From an uncultured Collinsella sp. (GTDB lineage Bacteria > Actinomycetota > Coriobacteriia > Coriobacteriales > Coriobacteriaceae), in assembly GCA_900757505.1 (NCBI GenBank), contig CAAEOE010000067.1, forward strand, positions 1 through 50,673: a stretch of DNA of 50,673 nucleotides. Direction: 5' to 3'. A program made the position numbers and the translations under genes. The notes beneath the pieces were generated by a model. That model was not told where the DNA came from. It did not search any database and saw only the letters and a program-made list of their open reading frames with translations. Position 1 is the first letter of the stretch, and every line of letters begins with the position of its first letter. This document shows, piece by piece, positions 26,471-34,070 of the stretch.

Positions 26471-27685
26471 TTAGCAAGTGGGGTATTCGCCTTCCCAGAC
26501 GATGCGACGGTACTGATCCGGATCGGTGTCACCTTCCGTGGAGAAGCAGAGCACGGAGCTCGTCTTATCCAGGCCGATGAGCTCTTTGAGCTCGGCGTAC
26601 TCGGGATCGAGCATGAGGGTCTCGACCAGGCCAGTGGTCACCGCGCCGGACTCGCCGGAGATGACGCGCGGGTCGCCCTTCTCGGGGGCGCCCAGGGTGC
26701 GCATGCCGCGAGCGGTGACCCAGTCGGGGCAGGACACGAAGGCGGTGGCATGGTTGCGCAGGATATCCCAGCCCAGGATGTTGGGCTCGCCGCAGCACAG
26801 ACCGGCCATGATGGAGGGCATGTCACCGTCCACGATACGCGGATCGCCGTCGCCGGCGGCAGCGCCCTTGTACAGGCAGGCGGCCGGAGCGCACTCGACC
26901 ACGACGAAGGTGGGCGGGTTATCGGGATACAGGTTGGTGAAGTAGCCCACCACGGCGCCGGCGAGCGAACCCACGCCAGCCTGGACAAACACGTGCGTCG
27001 GGCGGTTGATGGCCATCTCGCGCAGCTGCTCGGCAGCCTCGGAAGCCATGGTGCCGTAGCCCTCCATGATCCAAGACGGGATCTTCTCGTAGCCCTCCCA
27101 GGCGGTGTCCTGAACGATAACGCCGCGCTCGCAGGCGTCGGCCTCGGCGGCGGCCATGCGCACGCACTCGTCGTAGTTGACCTCTTCGATGGTCACCGTT
27201 GCGCCCTCGGCGGCGATGTTATCGAAGCGGGGCTTGGTGGAACCCTTGGGCATGTGCACGACAGCCTTCTGGCCCAGCTTGTTGGCAGCCCATGCCACGC
27301 CGCGGCCATGGTTGCCGTCGGTGGCGGTAAAGAAGGTAGCCTGGCCAAAGTCCTCGGCCAGCTGATCGGAGGTCAGGTAATCGAAGGTGCAGTCGGCAAC
27401 GTCCTTGCCGGTCTCGTCGGCAATGTAGTTGGCCATGGCAAACGAGCCGCCCAGGACCTTAAAGGCGTTGAGGCCAAAGCGATAGCTCTCGTCCTTAACG
27501 CACAGGTTGGACAGGCCCAGACGCGCGGCCTGGCCGTCCAGGCGGGCAAGCGGAGTGACGGTGTACTGGGGGAACGACTGGTGGAAGGCGCGGGCCTTCT
27601 TCACGTGGTCGAGACTCATGATTCCCAAGTGCTTGTCATCGCTCTTGGGCATCGTGTTGCTCGCCCACTGGATCTTATCGGCCAT
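26471..27685 (-). CDS. ygeX: diaminopropionate ammonia-lyase
   Basis: PLP enzyme converting 2,3-diaminopropionate to pyruvate and two ammonia through a 2-aminoacrylate intermediate. The PLP lysine is Lys76 in GLNAFKVLGGSFAMANY. DGNHGRGVAWAA and the Gly-rich loop VQAGVGSLAGAVVGY bind the cofactor phosphate. 404 residues, close to the E. coli enzyme. ATG behind AAGGAG. It is the first gene of the minus-strand ygeX-ygeY-ygeW run, divergent from a YheO-like regulator over a 277-base region with an inverted repeat. RidA at 46.1 kb could handle its reactive intermediate. Confidence 0.92.
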   Translation of the reverse strand: MADKIQWASNTMPKSDDKHLGIMSLDHVKKARAFHQSFPQYTVTPLARLDGQAARLGLSNLCVKDESYRFGLNAFKVLGGSFAMANYIADETGKDVADCTFDYLTSDQLAEDFGQATFFTATDGNHGRGVAWAANKLGQKAVVHMPKGSTKPRFDNIAAEGATVTIEEVNYDECVRMAAAEADACERGVIVQDTAWEGYEKIPSWIMEGYGTMASEAAEQLREMAINRPTHVFVQAGVGSLAGAVVGYFTNLYPDNPPTFVVVECAPAACLYKGAAAGDGDPRIVDGDMPSIMAGLCCGEPNILGWDILRNHATAFVSCPDWVTARGMRTLGAPEKGDPRVISGESGAVTTGLVETLMLDPEYAELKELIGLDKTSSVLCFSTEGDTDPDQYRRIVWEGEYPTC

Positions 27686-27772
27686 ACGGTGAACTCCTTA
27701 AGTTCTCTCTTGCCGGCCCCCGCATACGCGTTTCAGCCCGATCCCATTCACACGGCTGAACTTTTATGTGGA

Positions 27773-27823
27773 TGCCAAACAAAAAGTTTGTTAGTAATGT
27801 TCTATCACACTTTTTGATTGGCA
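27773..27823. promoter_or_regulatory. operator-like inverted repeat between ygeX and its regulator
   Basis: tgccaaacaaaaag (27773-27786) and ctttttgattggca (27810-27823) are complementary at 13 of 14 positions across a 23-base AT-rich spacer. The left arm also overlaps a smaller palindrome, aacaaa-aag-tttgtt. The surrounding 27770-27860 is the most AT-rich part of the divergent gap, so the promoters probably lie here. Confidence 0.5.
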
Positions 27824-27962
27824 TACCTAACGAATTGTTTGTTGCCGTAATCGGTACTTTTTCGCCGCCGAACGGTCATGAATTGCCTTGTTGATGGATT
27901 TGTTTGCGGTCATGTGTGGTTTATGGCACAGTGAGCCCAAACTAATTTTTAGGAAGGTACCC

Positions 27963-28616
27963 ATGACCCCCGCACAGATTGAGTTTTACAAGCGCCTCGC
28001 ACACGGTCTGGCGCTCCAATTTGGCCCCAACTGCGAAGTCGTCGTCCACGATCTGGAGACCGAGGACGTGGACCACTCCATCGTAGTGATCGAAAACGGC
28101 CACGTCAGCGGGCGCAAACTGGGTGACGGCCCCAGCCATATCGTGTTTGAGTCCATGCACGAGGGCGCCACCGACGTACACGACCGCGAGCCATACCTCA
28201 CCAAAACCACCGATGGCAAGCTGCTCAAATCGTCGACGATCTTTATCCGCAACGATGAGGGCAAGCCCGTCGGCATTTTGGGCATTAACTTTGACATTAC
28301 GCTCATGAAGGCTTTTGAGCGTTCGCTCGACGCCTTTACCGGCACCGGCGGCACGGGCTATACCGAGCCCGAGCCCATTACCAAGAACATCGGCGACCTG
28401 CTCGAGGACCTGCTGCACGAGTGCGAGCAGTTTGTGGGCAAGCCCGCGGCACTCATGACCAAAGACGAGCGCATTCGTGCCATTGGCTACCTCGACCGTC
28501 GCGGCGCCTTCCTCATTTCCAAGTCGAGCGAGCGCGCCTGCGAGTTCTTTGGCATCTCCAAGTACAGCTTCTATAGCTACCTCAATGAGGCCAAGGCGGC
28601 GGCCGGCGACAAGTAG
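27963..28616 (+). CDS. YheO-like PAS/HTH transcriptional regulator (1)
   Basis: Probable sensor-regulator of the adjacent ygeX operon. The N-terminal about 115 residues are a YheO-type PAS-like domain (CEVVVHDLETEDVDHSIVVI, SGRKLGDG, IFIRNDEGKPVGILGINFD). The C-terminal about 60 residues are a YheO-type helix-turn-helix (KDERIRAIGYLDRRGAFLIS, then FFGISKYSFYSYLNEA). The ATG at 27963 (217 residues) follows AGGAAGG; the in-frame start at 27888 adds a non-conserved stretch. Family member DauR regulates an amino-acid catabolic operon. The ligand here is unknown; a purine or diaminopropionate-related metabolite is a guess. Confidence 0.82.
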   Translation: MTPAQIEFYKRLAHGLALQFGPNCEVVVHDLETEDVDHSIVVIENGHVSGRKLGDGPSHIVFESMHEGATDVHDREPYLTKTTDGKLLKSSTIFIRNDEGKPVGILGINFDITLMKAFERSLDAFTGTGGTGYTEPEPITKNIGDLLEDLLHECEQFVGKPAALMTKDERIRAIGYLDRRGAFLISKSSERACEFFGISKYSFYSYLNEAKAAAGDK

Positions 28617-28739
28617 GCACTCGCATGGATTGCCCCTCCCCTTTTGGGCGCGAGTTCTGGAAAGCACGAATCCAAGACCGAGCAGCTTGGGAAGTTCCAT
28701 ATAATCGATGTCATTAGTATTTCGAAAGGATGGAACAGA

Positions 28740-29726
28740 ATGGCGTTGAGCAAGGCATCATGCACCGGTCGCGGATTGATTCCGGCAATTGGTGGACATG
28801 TGCACCACATGTTCGATGAGAGTGAAGACGACCTGTTTTCGCTGAGCCTTGACGACGTGATGGATGATCGCCCGTGGACCGCCGACGAACTCATGAGCGG
28901 CGGGGCTCGCCCGTCAAACCCCAATCCCGCACTTGCGCCTAAGACCGCATCTGCGCCGACTCCTGCGCAGTCGCCTGTTTCGACGCCCGCGCCTACGCCC
29001 GCACCCACTTCGGCGCCCACGCCCGCTCCCCGCCCCGCAAGCGACCCGTCCGAGACGGCGGCATTTCTCGCTGCAGCGACGCAGGGCAAATCGGCCGACA
29101 GCACCGTTATGTACAGCGCCCAGCAGTTGCCTGTTCCTGCGGCACGCAAGCCTCCGGTCGCAAGGCTCGATGAGCCCGTTGCCCATCAGGTTGCCTACGA
29201 TTCCTGGGCTGCAGCCGATCTGGATGAGACCTCTACCGGCATGCCGGCGCTCGACGTTCCAGTTAACCCGCTTTTTGCCGCCAACACGAGCGCCGCGGAC
29301 TATGAGGGCGGTGCGGCATATTCCGATTATTCCGATGGCTATGCTGGCAACGGTCGCATCGAGACCGAGGATTATGGCACCGCATCGAGCGATTATCTCA
29401 ACGATCCGTACGCTGCCACGCCCGCACCGGAATATGACCCGGAGGCCGCGTCCGCGCCGGCGTATACCAAAAGCACGGGCGAAGAGCGCTTCGCCGATTA
29501 TTACGCCGAGGAAAAGGCGCTGCGTTTCTCGGAATTTCCGCAGGCAGTCAAGGTTGCCTTTATCGCCATTATCATTGCCCTGCTCGGTGTCATTGCGTTT
29601 GAGGGATTCCAGCTGTTCCGCGGCCCCACCCAAGCGGAGTCGGAAACCCAGCAAAAAGAGGACGATAACCAGTACCTGGACATCAACACCCTCAAGGGCG
29701 ACCCCAACGACGGAGACGACGAGTAG
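28740..29726 (+). CDS. Pro/Ala-rich single-pass membrane protein of unknown function
   Basis: Not recognised. The 328-residue protein starts at an ATG with AAAGGA upstream. An acidic N-terminal segment (FDESEDDLFSLSLDDVMDD) is followed by a low-complexity Pro/Ala/Thr stretch (about residues 60-100, with APTPAPTSAPTPAP). The middle is rich in Asp, Tyr and Ser. One membrane helix, VKVAFIAIIIALLGVIAFEG, spans about 270-293, and the 35-residue tail is acidic. No signal peptide is seen, so the long N-terminal part is probably cytoplasmic. A scaffold or envelope role is only speculation. It follows the regulator by 123 bases. Confidence 0.7.
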   Translation: MALSKASCTGRGLIPAIGGHVHHMFDESEDDLFSLSLDDVMDDRPWTADELMSGGARPSNPNPALAPKTASAPTPAQSPVSTPAPTPAPTSAPTPAPRPASDPSETAAFLAAATQGKSADSTVMYSAQQLPVPAARKPPVARLDEPVAHQVAYDSWAAADLDETSTGMPALDVPVNPLFAANTSAADYEGGAAYSDYSDGYAGNGRIETEDYGTASSDYLNDPYAATPAPEYDPEAASAPAYTKSTGEERFADYYAEEKALRFSEFPQAVKVAFIAIIIALLGVIAFEGFQLFRGPTQAESETQQKEDDNQYLDINTLKGDPNDGDDE

Positions 29727-29797
29727 CGAGGGCTGAAGGCAGCCGCAGGATCCCGCATCCAGCATCGGCTTCTAAGTGCTGTTTTGTCATCCAACTA

Positions 29798-29911
29798 CAC
29801 TTTTCCGAAGTTTTAAGGTGCCTATTTCGACACTTTTCCGTACTTTTACACGGCTGATTTCGACACTTTTCCGTACTTTTACACGGCTGATTTCGACACT
29901 TTTCCGGATGA
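29798..29911 (+). repeat. 33-bp tandem repeat, about 3.5 copies
   Basis: The core cacttttccg recurs at 29798, 29831, 29864 and 29897, exactly 33 bases apart. Between cores, tacttttacacggctgattt is identical in the two middle units and diverged in the first. There are no distinct spacers, so it is not a CRISPR array. Confidence 0.88.
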
Positions 29912-29940
29912 AAGCCAAATAATCACTTGGGAAACCAACG

Positions 29941-29966
29941 CCATCCGCGCGTCATTTCGCGGATGG
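29941..29966 (+). other. short hairpin
   Basis: ccatccgcg (29941-29949) pairs perfectly with cgcggatgg (29958-29966) around an 8-base loop. Only scattered T residues follow, so a terminator role is uncertain. Confidence 0.4.
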
Positions 29967-30139
29967 CGCTTGATTTCTGTCCGTACACGTTGAGTCCGTA
30001 CACGTTGATAGACTCCATCTTGCCCGCAAGGAGCGGGCGCGTTTTATCCAGAGTCGGGGTAGAGAGTTGGCTCCACGATCCCGACGCCAACCGGCCAAGA
30101 GGCACGGTGGCCCTGCCAACATTGATGAAAGGAGTCCGT

Positions 30140-30562
30140 ATGGACAATTTCTCCGTGCGCAGTGAGCGCAACTTCCACAACCTGGCAGCCAAGCCAAAAC
30201 GAATGCATCTTCTGGACGAGCCGAGCGGCTATGCCTCGGCCATGGTCAAGAACAGCCTCTCCCACCAGATGCGCTTCACGGTACAGAAGCTCGAGGAAGA
30301 GTTCTGCGCTGCTGGCAATCCACATGTGCTACAGATTAAGTTGTTCGGAGACGATTTGCGTGAGCCGTCTAGCTGGAAGCTCTTTGCCGACGGCGCGTGC
30401 GTCGCAAGCGGCTCGGGCGACTTTGCCCGCGAGTGCTTCTGCGAGGGAGCTGAGGTGTTTCTGGACCTGTGTCGCGACGCCGTACGCACGGCCGAGCTGC
30501 GGCAGTGGAGCGAAAGGGAGTATGAGCTGTTGAGTGCGGCCCGCGGGATTGCGATGGTGTAG
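30140..30562 (+). CDS. hypothetical protein
   Basis: Not recognised. The 140-residue soluble protein starts at an ATG preceded by AAAGGAG. It begins MDNFSVRSERNFHNLAAKPK and has a mixed alpha/beta pattern, with VLQIKLFGDDLREPSSWKLF and a cysteine pair ECFCEGAEVF in the middle. There is no signal peptide, membrane helix or clear catalytic motif. Codon use resembles the neighbours, and the good ribosome site supports a real gene. It stands alone between repeat-rich DNA and a convergent exonuclease gene. Confidence 0.65.
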   Translation: MDNFSVRSERNFHNLAAKPKRMHLLDEPSGYASAMVKNSLSHQMRFTVQKLEEEFCAAGNPHVLQIKLFGDDLREPSSWKLFADGACVASGSGDFARECFCEGAEVFLDLCRDAVRTAELRQWSEREYELLSAARGIAMV

Positions 30563-30663
30563 GCAGACAGACCAGACAGCTCGTCATACTGGTTGACGCT
30601 TCGATTCAAACAGCAGTGCGAAGCCGCGCTTACAGCCCTGCCATGCCAAACCGAATGGCGTTC

Positions 30664-31407
30664 TCAAAAGGCCCACCTCCCCTCCGCCTTCAGCCTCAGC
30701 AGCAGGTCGCCCAGCTCGGGGCACTTGCTGGAAAGGCGCGTCTGGGCTCGCTCGCCCATCCCCCACCGCTGGCGGACTTCCTGGACGTGCGGGCTCACGC
30801 GGTAGTCCCCATCCATCACCTGCTTGAGCAGCTTGGCGGTCACGCGCGCATCGGCTAAGGCGCTGTGGGCGTGACCCGTCGACTCGTCGAACTCGATGCC
30901 AAACCACGTTGCCGCGTCACTCAAAGAGACGCACCCGTGGCTGCCCACGTCCATGATCGAAGTGTAAAACGCCTGCAGGTCGGCCCAGTCCGTAGGAAAT
31001 GCGGAAAGGTCCATGTGCTTTGCCTGGCACTCGGTCATAAGCTGTCGATGATCCGCCCCGCTCCAGCAAACTATCTGGGCGGAGTAGCGACCGATCCAAT
31101 CGCTGAGTCTTTTGATCACCACATAGAGCGGATCAGCCATCGCAGTGTCCACAGCCGATATCCCTGTGAGCTCGCGGACGGGGAACGCAACGCCTTCGGT
31201 AAATTCTGTCTGCACAAACTGCGAGAACTCGCCCATCACGTTGCCGTGGTAATCGAGCTTAACAGCGCCGACCTCGATAATCTCGTTACGTAGTCCGCGG
31301 CGCTGGCGCTGCTTTGGCACCGGCGCAAACTCAAAGTCGAGCACGATCTGGCGCGCAAAGTTCGTCGTATCGATGGCCGAAATATCCGGCGTCTTTTTGT
31401 CTGGCAC
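30664..31407 (-). CDS. DEDDh 3'-5' exonuclease domain protein
   Basis: Probable DnaQ/RNase T-like exonuclease. The DEDDh residues are all visible: Asp24 and Glu26 in VLDFEFAP, Asp119 in SGADHRQL, and His181 and Asp186 in HSALADARVT. The 247-residue single-domain protein resembles KapD/ERI-1-like proteins more than the polymerase epsilon subunit. Substrate (RNA or DNA) is not determinable. It is encoded alone, convergent with the hypothetical gene at 30140, at the edge of the repeat-rich island. Confidence 0.85.
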   Translation of the reverse strand: MPDKKTPDISAIDTTNFARQIVLDFEFAPVPKQRQRRGLRNEIIEVGAVKLDYHGNVMGEFSQFVQTEFTEGVAFPVRELTGISAVDTAMADPLYVVIKRLSDWIGRYSAQIVCWSGADHRQLMTECQAKHMDLSAFPTDWADLQAFYTSIMDVGSHGCVSLSDAATWFGIEFDESTGHAHSALADARVTAKLLKQVMDGDYRVSPHVQEVRQRWGMGERAQTRLSSKCPELGDLLLRLKAEGRWAF

Positions 31408-31451
31408 GGTCAGGGCCTTTCTCCGTCAACCGCCGCTCGTTACATAGGCGG

Positions 31452-31560
31452 CTACATTGCCGTAAGGATAGGAACCCGTGCGGACATGAAATCGCACAGC
31501 ACGGCTTTCCGGCATCCTTGCGTAAAGCCACACTTTGAGAGAATCATGTCACTGTTATTA
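31452..31560 (-). pseudogene. relic of a DUF234-type ATPase C-terminus
   Basis: Read on the minus strand, the segment ILSKCGFTQGCRKA...VPILTAM matches the end of the intact ATPase at 32087-33478 (IFSKRGFTQGCQDA...LISFAEM). At DNA level the 19 bases catccttgcgtaaagccac are shared exactly and the flanks align. The rest of the gene is missing, so this is a decayed fragment of a second copy. Confidence 0.6.
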
Positions 31561-31665
31561 TCGAACATATATTCGTATTTATAGCAGTACTTTGATAGAA
31601 TTGCAGTTGTTGACGGCAGTTCCATGTGCCGGGCAGCGCCCTCCATGCGACGGGAGGTGATGCCC

Positions 31666-31791
31666 ATGACCGATCTGACTGATTTCGTGAAGCTCCTGAC
31701 CGCTTTGGTCTCGCTCCTCACGGCGCTTATCGGACTTACCGAGGCACTCAAGCAGCGTACGAAGCAGAAAAAGAGGGGTCGACGCCTCTAA
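31666..31791 (+). CDS. 41-residue hydrophobic/cationic peptide
   Basis: Small ORF with a good ribosome site (GGGAGG, 8 bases before the ATG at 31666). The peptide starts MTDLTDFVKLLTALVSLLTA, continues as one hydrophobic helix to about residue 28, and ends in a strongly basic tail (KQRTKQKKRGRRL). This architecture resembles type I toxin or holin-like peptides. A hairpin (ggggtc 31775-31780 with gacccc 31798-31803) overlaps the stop. No antisense RNA promoter could be assigned. It lies next to the ATPase relic. Confidence 0.5.
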   Translation: MTDLTDFVKLLTALVSLLTALIGLTEALKQRTKQKKRGRRL

Positions 31792-31924
31792 GGCATTGAC
31801 CCCTTAATCGAAGTAACGGCGCTGCCCAGCTATCACCCTTGGGCTGCCGTCGACCTTATTCTACCCACGGGTGCCAGGTTTAACAAATGGATTTTCGGTT
31901 ACGAAGTCCGGAGCTCGCCCCTCT

Positions 31925-32071
31925 ACTCCAGCGGCGTTGCGCCGGATTCTGGGACGCACTTTCCGCCCCATGCCTCTATCGGAAACGGCATCCCATCCTG
32001 AAGCGGGAATCCGGGACGTAGTTTCCGCCAAAGGCCGCAAAGGGAAAGCGCATCCCATTCCGAGCATCAAA
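31925..32071. repeat. 62-bp palindromic repeat array A, about two units
   Basis: Diverged units of the repeat also seen at 33.6 and 35.1 kb: gggacgcactttccgcc...ggaaacggcatccc, then gggacgtagtttccgcc...ggaaagcgcatccc. The ggaaa cores at 31981 and 32043 are 62 bases apart. Within each unit the two halves are complementary. The rest of 31792-31924 shows no gene. Confidence 0.8.
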
Positions 32072-32086
32072 TCAGAGCGCGCTTGG

Positions 32087-33478
32087 TTATCTCCGCTCGC
32101 ACATCTCGGCAAACGAAATCAGCTTGGTATCTCCCCTGCTCGCCGCAGCATCCTGACATCCTTGCGTAAAGCCACGCTTCGAGAAGATCACGTAGCTTTT
32201 ATGCTGCCGTCTAAAGAGCTCGCTTCGGTACACGAGCTTTTCCAGAACATCCTCGCCCACCGGCTCATTGCGCCATTTGCACTCCGCAAACAGCGCAGTG
32301 CCCTCGCCATCGTCAACAATCAAGTCGATTTCTTCCTGCGTATGCGTGCGATTGTCCGTCCCCCACCAGCGCCCGACGCTCGCCGGAACCACATCGAGCT
32401 GGCCCGCCCGCGCAAGTTCGTACACGTATTGCCTGCATATAAGCTCAAAGACCGTGCCCATGTAATCCGATACGTGCGGCTCAATGCGCTTATACGCCAT
32501 CTCGGCCATATCGTTTTGAATCAGCCCGATGTTCTGCGGCACAAACCGGTACCAGAACCTAAACATTTGATCGCTCAGCAGATACACGGCTCGCTTATTG
32601 CTCGTCTCGTTTAAGGGCAGCTCGCGCTCGACAATCCCAAGCGATGCCAGCTTATCCACATAGCTCTTTACGTTGCTCGCAGGGATTCCCGTAGAGCTCG
32701 CAATCTCCGAAATCTTCGAGCACCCCTGAGCAATTGCCTGCACGATCGCATCATATTGCTCGGGATTGCGGCACTCTTGTAATAGCAGGCTACTCGGCTC
32801 CTCAAAGAGATAGCCCGTAGGAGTAAGAAAAAGACGTTTGATGTTGTCCTTGAGCGGTGCGGCAGGATCGACTTTCTCGATATATGCAGGAATGCCGCCC
32901 GTCATGCCATAGCAAACCGCAGCGTCTTCGCGACCCATGCTCTGCCACAACCCGAGGGTCGTCGTAAAATCGAGCGGCATGATCTTAAACTGGGCCGTAC
33001 GCCTACCGTATAGTGGGCTCTCGTAGCCCAACACCTGTTCCTCCATAAACGAAAGAGACGAGCCACATAGGATCAGCATTAGCCTGGTCTCTTTGTATAA
33101 GTGGTCGATCTTGTCTTGCAGCAACGAGCTGATCTCGGGATTCGATTGGGCGAGATAGGGATACTCGTCGATCACGGCAATCAAACGTTCCGTGCGAGCC
33201 ATGGTGGCCAATGCATCGAACGCTTCGTCAAAACTACGAAACGACACGCCTGCAGCACCAACCGAGCCTGCAAGTATCGCCTGGCTAAAGCCGTGCAGGT
33301 TTGCCTCCGCATTGGTACGACGAGCTTGAAAGTAAATAGCCTTCTTGCCTTGGATGAACTCTGTGATAAGGCGCGTTTTACCCACACGACGGCGGCCGTA
33401 AATCACAGGCATTTCAAAGGAGCCCGTGCCATACAGTCGATTGAGCTCGGACATTTCCGCTGTTCTTCCGATAAACAT
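32087..33478 (-). CDS. AAA-type ATPase with DUF234 nuclease-like C-terminus
   Basis: Member of the archaeal/bacterial ATPase family (ATPase_2 plus DUF234). Walker A is GRRRVGKT (residues 28-35) and Walker B is LIAVIDEYPYL. A winged-helix segment follows (SKISEIASSTGIPASNVKSY). The C-terminal domain carries EEIDLIV...LFAECKW, matching a PD-(D/E)XK nuclease-like site. Family function is poorly defined; such genes are common in accessory and defence-like regions. ATG start behind AAGGAAGG, immediately downstream of a perfect 25-bp inverted repeat. Repeat arrays A and B flank it, and a decayed second copy lies 0.5 kb away. Confidence 0.85.
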   Translation of the reverse strand: MFIGRTAEMSELNRLYGTGSFEMPVIYGRRRVGKTRLITEFIQGKKAIYFQARRTNAEANLHGFSQAILAGSVGAAGVSFRSFDEAFDALATMARTERLIAVIDEYPYLAQSNPEISSLLQDKIDHLYKETRLMLILCGSSLSFMEEQVLGYESPLYGRRTAQFKIMPLDFTTTLGLWQSMGREDAAVCYGMTGGIPAYIEKVDPAAPLKDNIKRLFLTPTGYLFEEPSSLLLQECRNPEQYDAIVQAIAQGCSKISEIASSTGIPASNVKSYVDKLASLGIVERELPLNETSNKRAVYLLSDQMFRFWYRFVPQNIGLIQNDMAEMAYKRIEPHVSDYMGTVFELICRQYVYELARAGQLDVVPASVGRWWGTDNRTHTQEEIDLIVDDGEGTALFAECKWRNEPVGEDVLEKLVYRSELFRRQHKSYVIFSKRGFTQGCQDAAASRGDTKLISFAEMCERR

Positions 33479-33493
33479 AGGGCCATCCTTCCT

Positions 33494-33549
33494 TTACGTT
33501 ATAGCTAGCTATATTATATCTTCCTATAATATAGCTAGCTATAACGTAA
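33494..33549. repeat. perfect 25-bp inverted repeat upstream of the ATPase gene
   Basis: Arms 33494-33518 and 33525-33549 are perfectly complementary with a 6-base spacer (tcttcc). Each arm begins or ends with ttacgttatagctagcta and contains the self-palindrome tatagctagctata. It ends 16 bases before the ATPase start codon, next to its ribosome site. It is very AT-rich against the GC-rich genome. Roles as double operator, promoter or long mRNA hairpin are possible. Confidence 0.92.
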
Positions 33550-33596
33550 TTCGACAAGCGGGCCACGCAAGGGGGGGGGTACACCACCGCACGTGG

Positions 33597-33785
33597 ACCG
33601 TTCCGGAAAATATATCCCGTTCTGGAGCCAAAAACTGGGCCGTAGTTTCCGCCAAGCATTCCATCCGGAAAGCGTGTCCCGTTCTGAGCCTGAATTCTGG
33701 GATGCACTTTCCGCTGAAGCTTCTACCGGAAAATGCATCCCATTCCGAGCGCTCATTCCGGGTCACGGTTTCCTCAGGTACAAGA
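33597..33785. repeat. 62-bp palindromic repeat array B, three units
   Basis: ccggaaa cores at 33603, 33665 and 33726. Units have the form ccggaaa-tgcatccc-gttctgag...ggg-cac-tttccg. Complementary halves within and between units would fold into serial hairpins. A G9 run at about 33571-33579 precedes the array. Confidence 0.88.
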
Positions 33786-34070
33786 CGACGATCCTCCGCC
33801 CTTATCACATGCCTTCAAATCTGCGATCCAGAAACACAAAACAGCAGATAGAATGCTCTTTTTCAAAAAAGTACACGTCCCTAAACTTACCAAGGTTTCA
33901 TATCTAGCTACCGTTCACGGGAGCCAATCACCGCCCACCGATTCGAATGTAAAAATGTCGCCGAAAACAGGCCATCTACCTGCATGGTTAGATTTTGGTC
34001 AGCTTTTGGTCAGTTGGGCGGCAAGTTGCGGCTGATACGTTTTTTGCTACCCAAAAGGAGGCGGTAGCTC
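33786..34070. other. non-coding region before the AbiEi-like gene
   Basis: No gene seen. It contains a tandem pair of ttttggtcag (about 33991-34013) 40-70 bases before the next start codon, in a position suited to a promoter-proximal site. Confidence 0.45.

Larger units (their letters stand above)
29727..30139. other. non-coding region with tandem and direct repeats
   Basis: 413 bases with no credible gene. It contains a 33-bp tandem repeat (29798-29911), a 9-bp-stem hairpin (29941-29966), and a 14-bp direct repeat, tccgtacacgttga, at 29980-29993 and 29995-30008. Confidence 0.7.

Noticed and set aside
29798..29911. Possible CRISPR array (33-bp period)
   Set aside because: Units are contiguous with no spacers.
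33414..33907. Small reading frames on both strands (97-141 codons) around 33.4-33.9 kb
   Set aside because: They are spelled by the perfect inverted repeat and the 62-bp array; both strands give similar peptides because the DNA is palindromic.
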